The position numbers and the translations under genes are program-made. A stretch of DNA of 64,000 nucleotides, from NCBI GenBank assembly GCA_037349315.1, contig JBAIAC010000023.1, positions 31,472,501-31,536,500 of the forward strand, given 5' to 3'. The first letter of the stretch is position 1; every line of letters begins with the position of its first letter. Under the pieces are notes generated by a model that worked only from the letters and a program-made list of their open reading frames with translations, ran no database searches and had not been told where the DNA came from. This DNA is from Chelydra serpentina (Eukaryota > Chordata > Testudines > Chelydridae). Shown here piece by piece: positions 22,009 to 33,000 of this stretch.

Positions 22009-22391
22009 TGTCCAGTGGCGTCCGAGCTATCAGCCACAGGAAAAGGGCGCGAATTCATTCCCCGCCGGCGCTTTCACGTAGGGAAGGCGGAAGTGTGGGT
22101 CGAGTGACGAAATGTACGTATACCGACCCTTGACACAATTTCGTTCCCACAAGGCACTGGGGGCTGCACCCAGAATTCCAGTGGGCAGGCGGGACTGCGG
22201 GAACTGTGGGATAGCTACCCACAGTGCACCGCTTGCAATGTCGACGCTTGCCCCCCTACTGTGGACTCGGACATTCGAATAAACATCCCTGGTGTGGATT
22301 CGAACAATCGACATTGAAATATCGGGTTCACAAGTTCGGTTTCACAGAAATCGAACTAGTACCGTAGTGTAGACATACCCTTAGAGACTAA

Positions 22392-22616
22392 CATAAATCT
22401 GACATCAGGAATCATAACATTCAAAAACCAGTAGGAGAACACTTCAACCTCCCTAATCACTCAGTGACAGACTTGAGGATAGCAGTGTTGCGACAGATTA
22501 ACTCCAAAAGCAGACTTCAAAGAGAAACTATTGAACTCGAATTGATATGCAAACTAGATTGCGTTGCCTCCGGATTAAATCGAGATTTGGAATGGCTCGG
22601 CCATTATGTTAATTGA
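22392..22616 (+). pseudogene. Penelope-like GIY-YIG endonuclease C-terminus (fragment)
   Basis: The frame contains SDIRNHNIQKPVGEHFNLPN, then HSVTDLRIAVL, a basic RLQRETIELELI segment and VASGLNRDLEWLGHYVN before TGA at 22614-22616. The block GEHFN-PNHS-TDLR followed by -RE-IELELI and -GLN is the distal part of the GIY-YIG nuclease at the C-terminus of Penelope-like reverse transcriptases. The catalytic GIY and YIG strands and the whole reverse transcriptase are absent. It is a 5'-truncated copy with no start codon. Confidence 0.75.
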
Positions 22617-22789
22617 ATCTATTTCCCTTAAGTTAACGATCCTCATTCACACCTGTGTGACCATCTTGTTTATCACTTCAAAAGTTTTTTCTTCCCCTGC
22701 TGTCATGGTTCCTCTCAACTAATTAGCCTCTTAAGATTGGTCTATACACCTGGACCGTATCATGTTTCTCTGACTGTATAAATATCTGT

Positions 22790-22907
22790 CTACAGTGTAT
22801 TTCATTCCATGCATCCAATGAAGTGGGTATTAACCCATGAAAGCTTATGCTGAAATAAATTTGTTAGTCTCCAAGGTGCTACAAGTTTTTCTTTCTTATT
22901 TTCGTTT
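22790..22907 (+). repeat. PLE terminal repeat (tail) with hammerhead-like fold
   Basis: 'catgcatccaatgaagtggg...acccatgaaagcttatgctg...ttgttagtctccaaggtgctacaag'. A stem GTGGGT/ACCCAT (22823-22828 and 22833-22838) is followed by GAAA and a GC/GC mini-stem. The same tail occurs inverted at 17101-17170 and in fragments at 29201-29288 and 36512-36548. Confidence 0.55.
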
Positions 22908-23434
22908 TTATAAAGTGTGTGAATGATAACAAGCTGGGAGGGTTGAAAGTGCTTAGGAGGATAAGATGAAAATTCAAAATGATCTGGACAAACTGGCAAA
23001 ATAGTCTGAAGTAAATAGGATGCAATTCAAAAAGCAGAAATGCAAAGTACTCCCTTCAGGAAGAAAATCAGCTGCACACATACAAAATGGGAAATGACTG
23101 CCTAGGAAGGAGTACTGCTTAAAGGGATCTGGGGGGTCATGGTGGATCATAAGCTGAATATGAGTGAACAGTGTAATGCTGCTGCAAAAAAACAGAACAT
23201 CATTCTGGCATGTGTTTGCAGGAGTGTTGTGAGCAAGACACGAGAAGTAATTCTTCTGCTCTACTCTGTGCTGATTAGGCCTCGATTGGAGTATCGCGTC
23301 CAGTTCTTGGCACCACATTTCAGGAAAGATGTGGACAAATTGGAGAAAGTCCAGAGAAGAGAGAGGAAAAAAATTAAGGTCTAGAAAACAATACCTATGA
23401 GGGAAGATTGAAACACGATAACTGTTTTCAAGTA
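22908..23434 (+). mobile_element. CR1 LINE, right part of the interrupted copy
   Basis: It resumes with TTATAAAGT then 'gataacaagctgggagggttg'. It continues with a decayed 3' part of the CR1 coding region (MVDHKLNMSEQCNAAAKKQN near 23139) up to 'ttttcaagta', where a pogo-like element follows. The same CR1 subfamily is at 40190-40985. Confidence 0.85.
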
Positions 23435-23630
23435 CAGACGCTCCCCAGGTCACAGAAGACCCGATTTACGCAAATCCACGTTTACGGAAAAAGTTCCGTA
23501 AGCTAGAAATAGCAGGTTTTTTTGTTTATTTTTCACGTAATGGTCAGAGATACGTTTCCGACTTACGCAAAATTTGACTTATGCAAGGCGTTCTGGAACG
23601 GAACACTTGCGTAAGTTGGGGAGCATCTTG
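23435..23630. mobile_element. Pogo/Tigger-like MITE
   Basis: The ends CAGACGCTCCCCAGGTCAC and (complement) CAAGATGCTCCCCAACTTAC are flanked by TA (23433-23434 and 23631-23632). The element is 196 bp with repeated ACTTACGCAA-like motifs inside and no coding capacity. Confidence 0.75.
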
Positions 23631-23649
23631 TATGTAAAAATCAAGTAGC

Positions 23650-23667
23650 TTTTTTTTTTTTTTTTTT
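23650..23667. repeat. Poly(T) run, 18 bases
   Basis: Eighteen consecutive T. It may be the A-tail of a retroposed fragment on the minus strand. Confidence 0.9.
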
Positions 23668-24103
23668 ACAAAAGCGTTTTCTTACACTCTAGACAGATCA
23701 ATACCTGCTACAGATAGCACATTACTACACGTTGCAGCGTCACACACACTATAGTGCAAGAAACTGCCACCCGTAGGCATTTGCTAGACGAGGCAGCAGG
23801 TTTATACACTAGCAGTCGCCTACAATCTAAGGTATCAGTAACTGCTACCAGAGCAGTTTACTACACAGTGTAGTCTACCGAAGAGCGAAAGCGCAGGGCA
23901 CGTATCCTGGCTCGAGCCCCGCTCCCCGCCGGGAGCCCGCCAAAACTGTCTCGGGGGGGGGGGGTGTTCCGCGAGCCAGCTCCTATCCCAGCCCCCACAC
24001 CTCCCCTAAGCCCTCCCGCCCGTCGCGAGCCCCAATTTAGCTACCAGCCAGCTCCGCCCCGCTTACATAACGGCTCCCGCGGCCTCTCGCGAGGCTGCCG
24101 CCC

Positions 24104-24111
24104 CCACGTCA
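24104..24111 (-). promoter_or_regulatory. SEC62: Candidate UPRE (TGACGTGG) in SEC62 promoter
   Basis: CCACGTCA on + is TGACGTGG on -, the unfolded-protein-response element consensus, 24-31 bp before the ATG. It fits an ER translocation gene, but whether it lies upstream of the transcription start is unknown. Confidence 0.4.
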
Positions 24112-24134
24112 CCGGCAGACCAGACGGCGACAAC

Positions 24135-24170
24135 ATGGCGGAGCGGAGGAGACATAGGAAGCGGATCCAG
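24135..24170 (+). CDS. SEC62: SEC62 coding exon 1
   Basis: It encodes [12 protein letters not shown] (12 codons) and ends CAG|GTAGTG in phase 0. The ATG lies in a CAACATGGCGG context and is the only candidate start in frame with the family N-terminus. Confidence 0.95.
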
Positions 24171-27100
24171 GTAGTGCAGCTCCCCCCGGGGACTCGTTGC
24201 GTCCTCCTGCCCCGTCTCTGCTCCCGCTCGAGCCCCCTGCGGCTGGCCCTGCTCCCCACCCCCGACGCCTGGAGGCCCCCTTTCGCCCCAGCTCCTGTCT
24301 CCCTCCCGTAAGGCCCTGCCCGAGCGCCCCTCTCCTCCCTGGAGCCTGCGCGCCCCGCCGCATGCCCCTCTCCCCCACGCGTGCAAAGCCCCTCTCCCCC
24401 CCGCGTGCAAAGCCCAGCTCAGCCCACCTGTCCCACTGGCACCCCGCACGGACCGCGGCCACACTCTCCATGCGACCCCTGTTGTGGTATCGTAGCAATA
24501 CATCGCCTGCGTGCACCCACCCAGCTCCCGGGCATGCTCACATCCCTCCCCCCCCCACACACACACCTGTGCAGAGGTGCACCCCCAGTGCGCTGCACCT
24601 GTCGTAAAAGCGCAGCTGTGCTCTGCCCATTGAATTAATGGGAATAACAATTTCCTTCGCTTACAGAAGGTGATGGCGGGTTTCCTCATTTAAGAATCAG
24701 TATTTTATAAAGAACGTCTGAATTTTTCATACCTTCTTGCAGCTTAAAGACCTATTAAGTTGTAAGCAAAAAATATGTGGAAGGGATTTTCTTCATAATA
24801 TGGCTTAAAACGTTTCATTATTTTTCTTAGACAAGGTGGGTGAGGTAATTAATCTTTTATTGTGCCAACTTCTATTGGTGAAAGATGAGCTTTTGTGACA
24901 TTTAGACAGATACATTATTACTTTTGTGAATGGTGGGTGTTTTTTTCAGGTACAGTCAATCACCCCTCCTCCTTCCCCCACCCCCCAAAAATACTGTAGT
25001 CTTTAGATACATATTAAAAAGTTTATTTAGACAAATACTAACAAGGGTGGGGAGGAGCTTTTTTTTAGTAAATATTCAAGTGGGGGAAAATAAAGTATTT
25101 ATTACAGCTGGAGCAATAAAGGCATCTGTAGTTCAGGTTGCCAAAAAATATTGGGTGGTATACACAAAGGTACTTCCTTAGGTTTCTAAATCCCAGTTTT
25201 GGCGCCACTGAGATCCATAAAACACCCACTAAATGTCTAATCTAGACGTGTTAAATCGACCCCTGAGTGCTCTCCTGTCGACTCCTGTACTCCACCACCG
25301 CGAGAGGCGCAGACGGAGTCCACGGGGGAGCGGCAGCAGTCAACTCACCGCAGTGAAGACACTGCTGTGAGTAGGTCTAAGTACGTCGTCTTCAACTACG
25401 TTATTCACGTAGCTGAAGTTGCGTAATTTAGATTGACACCCTCCGCCCCAGTGCATGTCTGCCTTCCTCAAGGTGTTGAGACACCATCTCCTGCCTAAAC
25501 CCCAGAGCAATTCACAAGACCAGGAAAGATAGGCATTTGGCTGCCTATCTCACATGCATGGCCCAAACTGGTAGGTGGCTTCTGAATGTGCCTACCAGAT
25601 TGGGTCACATTCAAAATCTGGTCAGAGGAGGAGGTGGTGCCCATTTGATAACTTTAGCCCCATGGTTAGTGCATTCACCTGGGATGTGGGAGATTCCGGT
25701 TCAATTCCCCCTTCTCTAGCAGAGGGAGGATTTGGACAGGGGTATCCCACATCTCTCAGGAGAGTGCCATAATCACTGAAATGGGGTTCCCTCAATGTCT
25801 CCTGCTGAAGCTGGTCCACTGTGGATAAATAATAAGTGAGTGGAGCAGAGAGACTGAATCTGGGGTCTCTGACTTCCCAGGTGGATGCCTTACCCACTGT
25901 ACTACAGTCATTCTCTCCCCCTATCTCTGGCCCAATTACTATTGAATAATTTATCCACAGTGGAAGAGTCATTGAGTGAGAGTGAGTTTCTGAGAATTTA
26001 CAAGTTATTTTATTAAGTTAGTTTAAATTAAAGACAATCCTTTAAGAAATTAAGCAGCAGGGTTCCAAATGATTTTAACAATGGAAAAATGCAGGCACTT
26101 CAGACTTCCCATATAGTTAAAATTAATTGAAATCATGTGCAGGAGCACAGGGGGAACCCTGGAAGCACAGAGAGTCACAGACTAAGATCTCTTACCCTCC
26201 TTCACATATCACCAGTTTTGCTAATACAGCCCTCTCTCTCACTTAATAAGTCAATTGCAAATTAAGAGTTAGGGCTGGTCTACACTAGCCCCAAAATTCG
26301 AACTAAGATATGCGACTTCAGCTACGTGAATAACATAGCTGAAGTCGAACTATCTTAGTTCGAATGAAAAAGCACTTACCCGGGGTCCACACGCGGCGCG
26401 CAGGCTCCCCCGTCGACTCCGCCTACTCCGTTCGTCGAGCTGGATTACCAGCGTCGACGGCGGAGCACTTCCTGGTTTGATTTATCTAGACGCGATAAAT
26501 CGAACCCAGAACATCGATCCCGCGCCTCCGACCGGACGCGTAAGTATAGACGTACCCTCAGATTCTCCAGTATGCTTAATGCTGCTCTGATGATGCAAAG
26601 CAGCTGTAAAACCATCTTAACTAGCTGACGTGCTCTGGCTGTTTTGATGTACTGGTGAATTTGCCCATAAATTTAAAATTTCAAAAAAAGATTTGAGGTT
26701 GATAAAGATTTGAGGTTGATACTACAGATCTTCAAATAATTAGAAATGTATGGTAATATTCTTTTTAGGTTTTGTGTTTAGTATTCATGTATGAAAAAAC
26801 CCTAGCGAAATTATGAGACAAGAAACTGCATTAACATGGAATTAAGTTTGAGAATATATGTCAAATAATCAGTAACTTCCCGGTTGAAAACATTATAGAG
26901 GAGTTGTAATTATCCTAAACCTAAGCATTACAAACCCAGAAAATTATGCCATTCAGGGAGGGGAATATGTAAAAAAAAAAAATCTGTTTTTAGAAATACA
27001 TTTAATCTGGGATCACAAATACTATGTTACTTCAGGGCAGAGAGAAGGTTGTTTAGGTTTCTTCACCATGTATTTTTTTAACCTGAATATGTTTGGAGTT

Positions 27101-29979
27101 CTTTTAATTGTAACCTTAACTCTGAATTTCCTGGGTTTGTAATGTATCTTTTGGGAATTATACTATCCCTGTAATGTTTTATACTGTTAAATTACTGATA
27201 TACTCTCAATTTTAACATCATTTCAACATATTTTGTCTGGGAATATTATATATATAATATATACACATTTGTGAACTCATGGAGGCAGTGTTCATGTAAT
27301 GAATTGTAGAGTTCTACAGTATGTGTATTTATTCACTTTGATCATCTCACGTGCCCACTAATCTATCACACTGGGACTTATTCTAGCATGCCATGCCCGT
27401 GATCAGTGTCAAACAGCTGCCATTTAAAAAAAAAACTGTCAGAGAAATGTTTCCTCTTTCTTCCTCCCAATGTGGAATTTTCTGGGGGGGGAAATCATAC
27501 CTGGTTTGAGGCCCAAGAAGGGTAGGATTCCTTCTTGTGCTTGTGACCTGTTCTTTTTTTTTAACTTTAAAAGAAATTACTATTAAAAAAAGAAGAAACT
27601 GGAAGCAGCATAGTTAGAACAAGAAAATAATCAGGTGCTTACAAGTTAGAACTCTATCCATTGCAATAATAATTTAAATATGACATTTAATGTTTGGTGT
27701 AGTAACCTACGGCTCCAATCCTGCAAATATTCATACATGTATTTAAAGCATTTAAGAAGTACTCCTGAATTTAACAGGACTACTCCCATGCTTAAAGTTA
27801 AGTATGTGTATAAGAGTTGGCAGGACTGAGGCCTAAATTTGTAATACAAATATGTAGATAAACATATGCTGCCTTCTTAGCAGTTTCTCCATCATATATC
27901 AAACAGAATGTAGGAGATGAGTCCACGAAGAGAGTACTCTTTAATTCACAGAGTTCTTAACTGGCCAAAATTAGTCAATTGTTTTTCTTAGCCTCTTGGA
28001 CTGACCTGGCATAGTTCAAAAAGGATAACCAGTTTTCAAAGTAATACTGCAAGCTCCCTCTATTAAGATTTACACTTATAATGGAAAAATTGACTATCAG
28101 ATTTTCTGGAACCAAGGGTGGAATCCATGAAGCAATGTAGGCTTCTAACTTCTATTGTAATCAGTGGAAGTTAGGAGCCTTAATATATGTTAGGAGTCTA
28201 CGTTGCTTTGTGGACTCCACCCTAACTGTTTGTTATAGGCTGGTGTTTAAACTTCCAATTATTTGCCAGTGAATAGCTATAAAAAAGCCTGACTTTAAAG
28301 TCTGGCATCTTGTGGCCTTGCTGGGCAGTAAGCAGGAGCTTTATCCCATTGAGAAGGGAGAGATTCCCAGCAATGGGACATCTAGCAATAGAAGGCGCAA
28401 AGGTAACAGTACAGTCAACACAATTTTATGTTTAGAAAAACTATTTTAAATAATTCCTTAGAGGGTTTTTCTGTGTCTGACATTGAATTCATGGTAATTA
28501 AGTCAAATTACTTTACAGGAGGAGAGAGATGAGATGAAAACTAGCTCCAATAAAGTTTTAAAATTCTGTAAAATATTCTTAAAATAGTTCTTTGCTGGTG
28601 GCTTTGAATAGAATGCAATGGCTAATAATAGGAGACTGCCTGATACGCGTGGCATAGAGAACAATATATAATTAACCAGGATACACATGAAATGGATTAA
28701 AAGCTGGCTAACTGATAGGTCTCAAAATGTAATTGGAAACAGGGAATCATCAAGTAGGTGTGTCTTTAGTGGGGTCCCACAGGGATCCGTTCTTGGCCCT
28801 ACACTGTTTAACATTTTTATCAGTGACCTGGAAGAAAACAAAATCATCACTAAAAGTTTGTAAATGACACACAAATTGGGGGAATGGTAAATATTGAGGA
28901 CAGGTCACTAATATACAGCAACCTGGATTGCTTGTTAAACTGGGCACAAACAAACAATATGCATTTTAGTATGGCTAATGTAAATGTGTTAATCTAGGAA
29001 CAAAGAATGCAGGCCGTACTCACAAGAGAGGGGAACTCTATCCTGGAAAGCAGTGACTCTGAAAAAGATCTGGCATCGTGGTGGATTATCAGATGAATAT
29101 GATTTCCCAGTGTGATGCTGTGGCCAAAAGGACTAATGCAATCCTTGGATGCATAAACAGGGGAATCTCGAGTAAAAGTAGAGAGGTTATTTTATCATTA
29201 GAAGTGACAAAGGGTCCTGTGGCACCTTATAGACTAACAGACCCTTTGTCGCTTCTACAGATCCAGACTAACACAGCTACACCTCTGATATTTTATTGTT
29301 GTATCTGGCACTAGTGCAACTGTTCCTGGAATACTGTGTCCAGTTCTGGTGTCCACAATTCTAAAAGGATGTTGAAAAATTGGAGAAGGTTCAGAGAAGA
29401 ACCATGAGAATGATTAAAGTATTAGCAAATCTGCCTCATAGTGATAGACTCCAGGAGCTCAATTTATTTAACTTAACAAAGAGATGGTAATGGGGTGATT
29501 TGATTTCAGTCCACAAGTATCTAAATGGGGAATACATATTTTTATAGTGGGCTTGTCCATCTAGCAGAGAGGTATAACACAATCCAATGGCTGGAAGTTG
29601 AAACTAGACAAATTCACACTGGAAAGAAGGTGTACATTTTTAACAGTGAGAATAATTACCCACTGGTACAATTTATCAAGATTCATGGTCGATTCTCCAC
29701 TAGTAATTTTTAAATCAAGTTTGGTTGTTTTTCTAAACGATATGCTCTAGGAATTATTTTTGGGAAATTTTGTGCCCTGTGCTATAAAGGGATTTTGCAG
29801 ATAAAGATTCTAATAAATCTTCCTTGGGTGGCAGTTTAACTGAGGTAATAGGAAGAGCACTGTATTAAACAAAATGTTGAAAAGAGAAAATCCTGAGGGA
29901 ATCAGATTGCTAAAAATGATGTGATAGTTAGTGATATTGCGGTTTCTGAAGACCCAAGACTTTAATTTTTCTGAGAAAG

Positions 29980-30018
<39 letters not shown>

Positions 30019-33000
30019 GATGGATGTATTTTAAAAAAACAAAACTTTTCCTTTACAGTCTCCAGGTTAACATCTGTTTAAGAAAAAGTCTAAATACATA
30101 TGTTCAAAAAAGAAAAACAACACAGTAACCCCTTCCCCCCTCTGAATACCTGTGACCCAAGAAACCTGATCCAAGGTGCTCTTTCATCTCTTGTTAAAAA
30201 AACAAACGTGTTTTATAACCTACAATGAAAGTATTCACTTAAACACAAAGTCGTCTTAGTCCAGTTCATTTGCACAGGTGTTCAGTTGAACATCACGGCT
30301 GGCACTTTGTTGGCAGTTTCAGAGACTATTGACTGAATAGGCACTTAGGTTAAACTGCACTGGCCAAATTCTAAAGTGGATAATTATATGGTGGCTACTT
30401 AAAATTGCGCCTATACTTTAATTTGGATAAATAATTAGTACTTATTAAATTCCTCTCATCTTAGTGTCACTGTATTTCACAAATATTAGTAAATATGACC
30501 ACTATTACATAGATGAAGAAACTGAGGCAAAGGTTGTGATTAGCCAGTGGCTCAGTGCAAGTTGGTGGCAGACTTGGGGAATAGAAATCCAGATTTCTTG
30601 ACTTTCAGTTAGTTTCTCCAACCGCTATACACAGGCTTTTGGGATTCAACTAGATGAAAGATGTGTTGGTCATCATTTGTATGAAGCCATTAACTTCATA
30701 ATCCTACAGTTGGTTCTTCCACTTTTAGATTGGAATCTGTGGGTAGGACATTGTACAATAGCTTGCACCACTGTTTCCGTGGTTTACCCGTTCAGTGGAT
30801 GAATAAAGGACTGGTCTTCAGAAGTGACAATAGAACACTTTTCACTAAAACTAAACCAACTTTCCCATTTGTTAGGGCTCTTTTCAGTTAGTTTCAGGGT
30901 GATTTTTTTAAAAAAGAGGTCAGATGCTGGGTGCAGAGATGGAGGGAGAATGGCAAGAGGTAGAGAGGAGTGTACACACAAGAGATGTCAGATAGGAGGA
31001 AGAAAAGAAGAACAAGAAATACAGGAGAAGTAGCAAAACAGGATATGAAGACAAAGATAATTTATTCCATGATGACAGCACTTACTGTCAGACAATTAGT
31101 ATGGTCTTCAAAAAATCCAAGTCAGGTGTGGGGAAGGGGCCAAATCACCTGGCATAAGGCTAGGAGAAAAAAAGTAGGTATGACCTTTTGCTTTTAAAAT
31201 GTTGTCTCCTCCTATTTTGTCATTAATTATTAATTTTGAAATGTGCTGCTTTTAGTCGTTGCACAACAAAATTAAAGCTATGACTGAATACAGTAAAGGA
31301 AAAAATAGATTCTTTTTAGTGAGAGATTTATATGGGACACAATGTCAATGAGCAATAGTAGAGAGAGAAGGTGGGTAAGGTAGTATCTTCAATTGGACCA
31401 ATAACAGATATTATCTCACCCACCTTGTCTCTCTACTAACCTGGGACCAATACGGCTACAAGAAGACTGCAGTCGGCAATACTGTTCATCTTTTTTCTTA
31501 AAGGAAGAATGCATTTCTTATGGTTAAAATATAGTACCCCAGTAGTCTGGAGATCTTGCTTCTAGGCCTGGTTCTGCAACAGGCTTCCTTTGAGGGACCT
31601 TGGGCAACTCACATATCAGTCACTTAGTCTAGAGTTAGTCTTACCTCATCACTTAGGGCTAGATTTTCAGGGATATTTAGGTGCCTAAAGGTGGAGATAG
31701 GCACTTTTGTAAATCCCACTAAATACCTGAAGATGTAAGATAGACACCTAAATACTTCTGAAAATCTGACCCCTAGCCTTTGTGCCTGAGTTTCCAATAC
31801 TGACCTGCTTGATGGGTATAAACTCTAATTCATGACTGTAAAGTGCTTTGAGATCCTTGGATGAAAGGTGTAATAAAAGAGCAAAGGGTTTTTATTTTTT
31901 CAGAGTGATATTTTTATTTGACAGATTTCTTAAATGAATGCTAAAAATGTTACACAAACCAACAAAGACAAACAGAAAATAAATGTTCTCTCTCTAGGAC
32001 ACAATGTAAGCTTTAATTTTTAATTTTGTTATTGTCTCCCATTTTTCATATAATTTAGACAAGATAATTGAGTTTCACAAGCTTTGACATGCTGTGTTCT
32101 TAAGGTCATTTGCTTGAATTTTGTATAAAAATGTGTCCTGAATGAGTACATAATTCTTTGAAAAAGAGTGAAATTAATTAGTTAAATATAAATAAATGAA
32201 TTAACTCATAAGTGAAGCCTGTCCCAGGTTCTAGGCACCCTTGCCATCCGTTAAAAATACTCTCGGATCAAATACAATATTTTTCAAACTAAACAGGAAC
32301 ACATTCTTTTCTCCACAAATGTCTCCCACCAGACAGCAAAACATCTGGACAGGCAAGTGAGTGAAAATTGGGGTTTACCATAAACTCAGCAACTCACAAC
32401 TGTAACTTGAGCCTGTACATCAGAGGTGGACAAACTACGGCCTGTGGGCCACATCTGGCCCGCGGGACTCTCCTGCCTGGCCCCTGCGCTCCTGGCCCAG
32501 GAGGCTAGTCCCCGGCCCCATCCCTGCTGTTCCCCTTTCCCCGCAGCCTCAGCTCACTCCGCTGCAGAGCCGTGGCCTGACCCAGTGCTCTGTGCTGTGT
32601 GGTGGCGTGTCTGGCGCCAGCCAGGCGGCACAGCTGCCTGTCCTGGCACTCTGGGCAGCGCAGCTGTAGCGCCGCCAGCCACCGGTGCTCCAGGCAGTGC
32701 GGTAAGGGGGCAGGGAGCAGGGGGGGTTGGGTAGCGGGCAGGGGCGTTCGGGGGTGGTGGGCAGGGGGTGGGGAGGTGGATAGAGGGTGGGGAACAGGGG
32801 GGTTGAATGGGGGCAGGGGTCCCTGGAGGGCAGTCAGGAAGGGGAGGGAGCTGGTGGGGGTGGGGGTGAATGGGACAGGAGTCCGGGGGGGACTGTCAGG
32901 GGACAAGGGTGGTTGGATGGGGCAGGAGTCCTAGGGGGGGCCGTCAAGGGGTGAGGGGGGGGGGTTGGATGGGGGCTGGGCCATGCCTGGCTGTTTGGGA

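Larger units (their letters stand above)
17171..22380. mobile_element. Autonomous PIF/Harbinger DNA transposon, apparently complete
   Basis: The left terminus GGCCAGGTCTACACTA and right terminus (complement) GGGTATGTCTACACTA share the GTCTACACTA core, with a TTA duplication outside. The element is 5210 bp. It carries two convergent genes: a spliced Myb/SANT-like protein (+) and a DDE transposase (-). Sub-terminal regions repeat 'tagctatcccacagtgcacc' in both orientations (near 17386 and 22205). That may be a protein-binding site or a trace of older internal duplication. Confidence 0.9.
17101..22907 (+). mobile_element. Penelope-like element (PLE) remnant hosting the Harbinger
   Basis: The insertion is bounded by TTATAAAGT on both sides (17092-17100 and 22908-22916). 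The first 70 bp (17101-17170, plus 22381-22392 after the Harbinger) are an inverted copy of the element's own right-end tail at 22861-22907: 'gttagtct-ccaaggtgctacaag-tttttctttctta' reversed. Next come the end of a GIY-YIG coding region (22392-22616), a non-coding stretch, and the forward tail. Inverted or partial terminal repeats plus a C-terminal GIY-YIG nuclease are the hallmark of Penelope-like elements. Confidence 0.7.
1285..24134. other. SAMD7-SEC62 intergenic region, transposon-filled
   Basis: No host gene is visible here. The mobile elements found are listed separately. Stretches with nothing assignable are 2606-3270, 3621-4069, 4437-5640, 5760-6540, 8850-9600, 11320-12549, 12600-13088, 13860-14600 and 15550-16376. 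Of these, 2960-3040 and 3225-3270 contain the motif 'gggcccaattctg...caatgggagt', which recurs elsewhere (for example 34450, 42640, 46290) and looks like decayed repeat. Confidence 0.6.
23880..24450 (+). promoter_or_regulatory. SEC62: SEC62 CpG-island promoter
   Basis: GC content and CpG density rise sharply compared with the AT-rich flanks, and no TATA box is apparent. Seen just upstream of the ATG are TCTCGCGAGG at 24085-24094 (close to the TCTCGCGAGA core-promoter element), CCACGTCA at 24104-24111 (reverse complement of TGACGTGG, the UPRE motif of XBP1/ATF6) and CAACATGGCGG at 24131-24141 (YY1-type, overlapping the start codon). A 12-G run lies at 23953-23964. The transcription start cannot be fixed from sequence alone. 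Confidence 0.7.

Noticed and set aside
24041..24689. Long minus-strand frames opposite SEC62 exon 1
   Set aside because: They follow from CpG-island base composition (few stops at high GC). The protein is Gly/Arg/Ala-rich without motifs.
25659..25710. tRNA-like box A/box B sequence
   Set aside because: No complete cloverleaf and no acceptor pairing. It is embedded in a SINE and paired with a second reversed SINE head.
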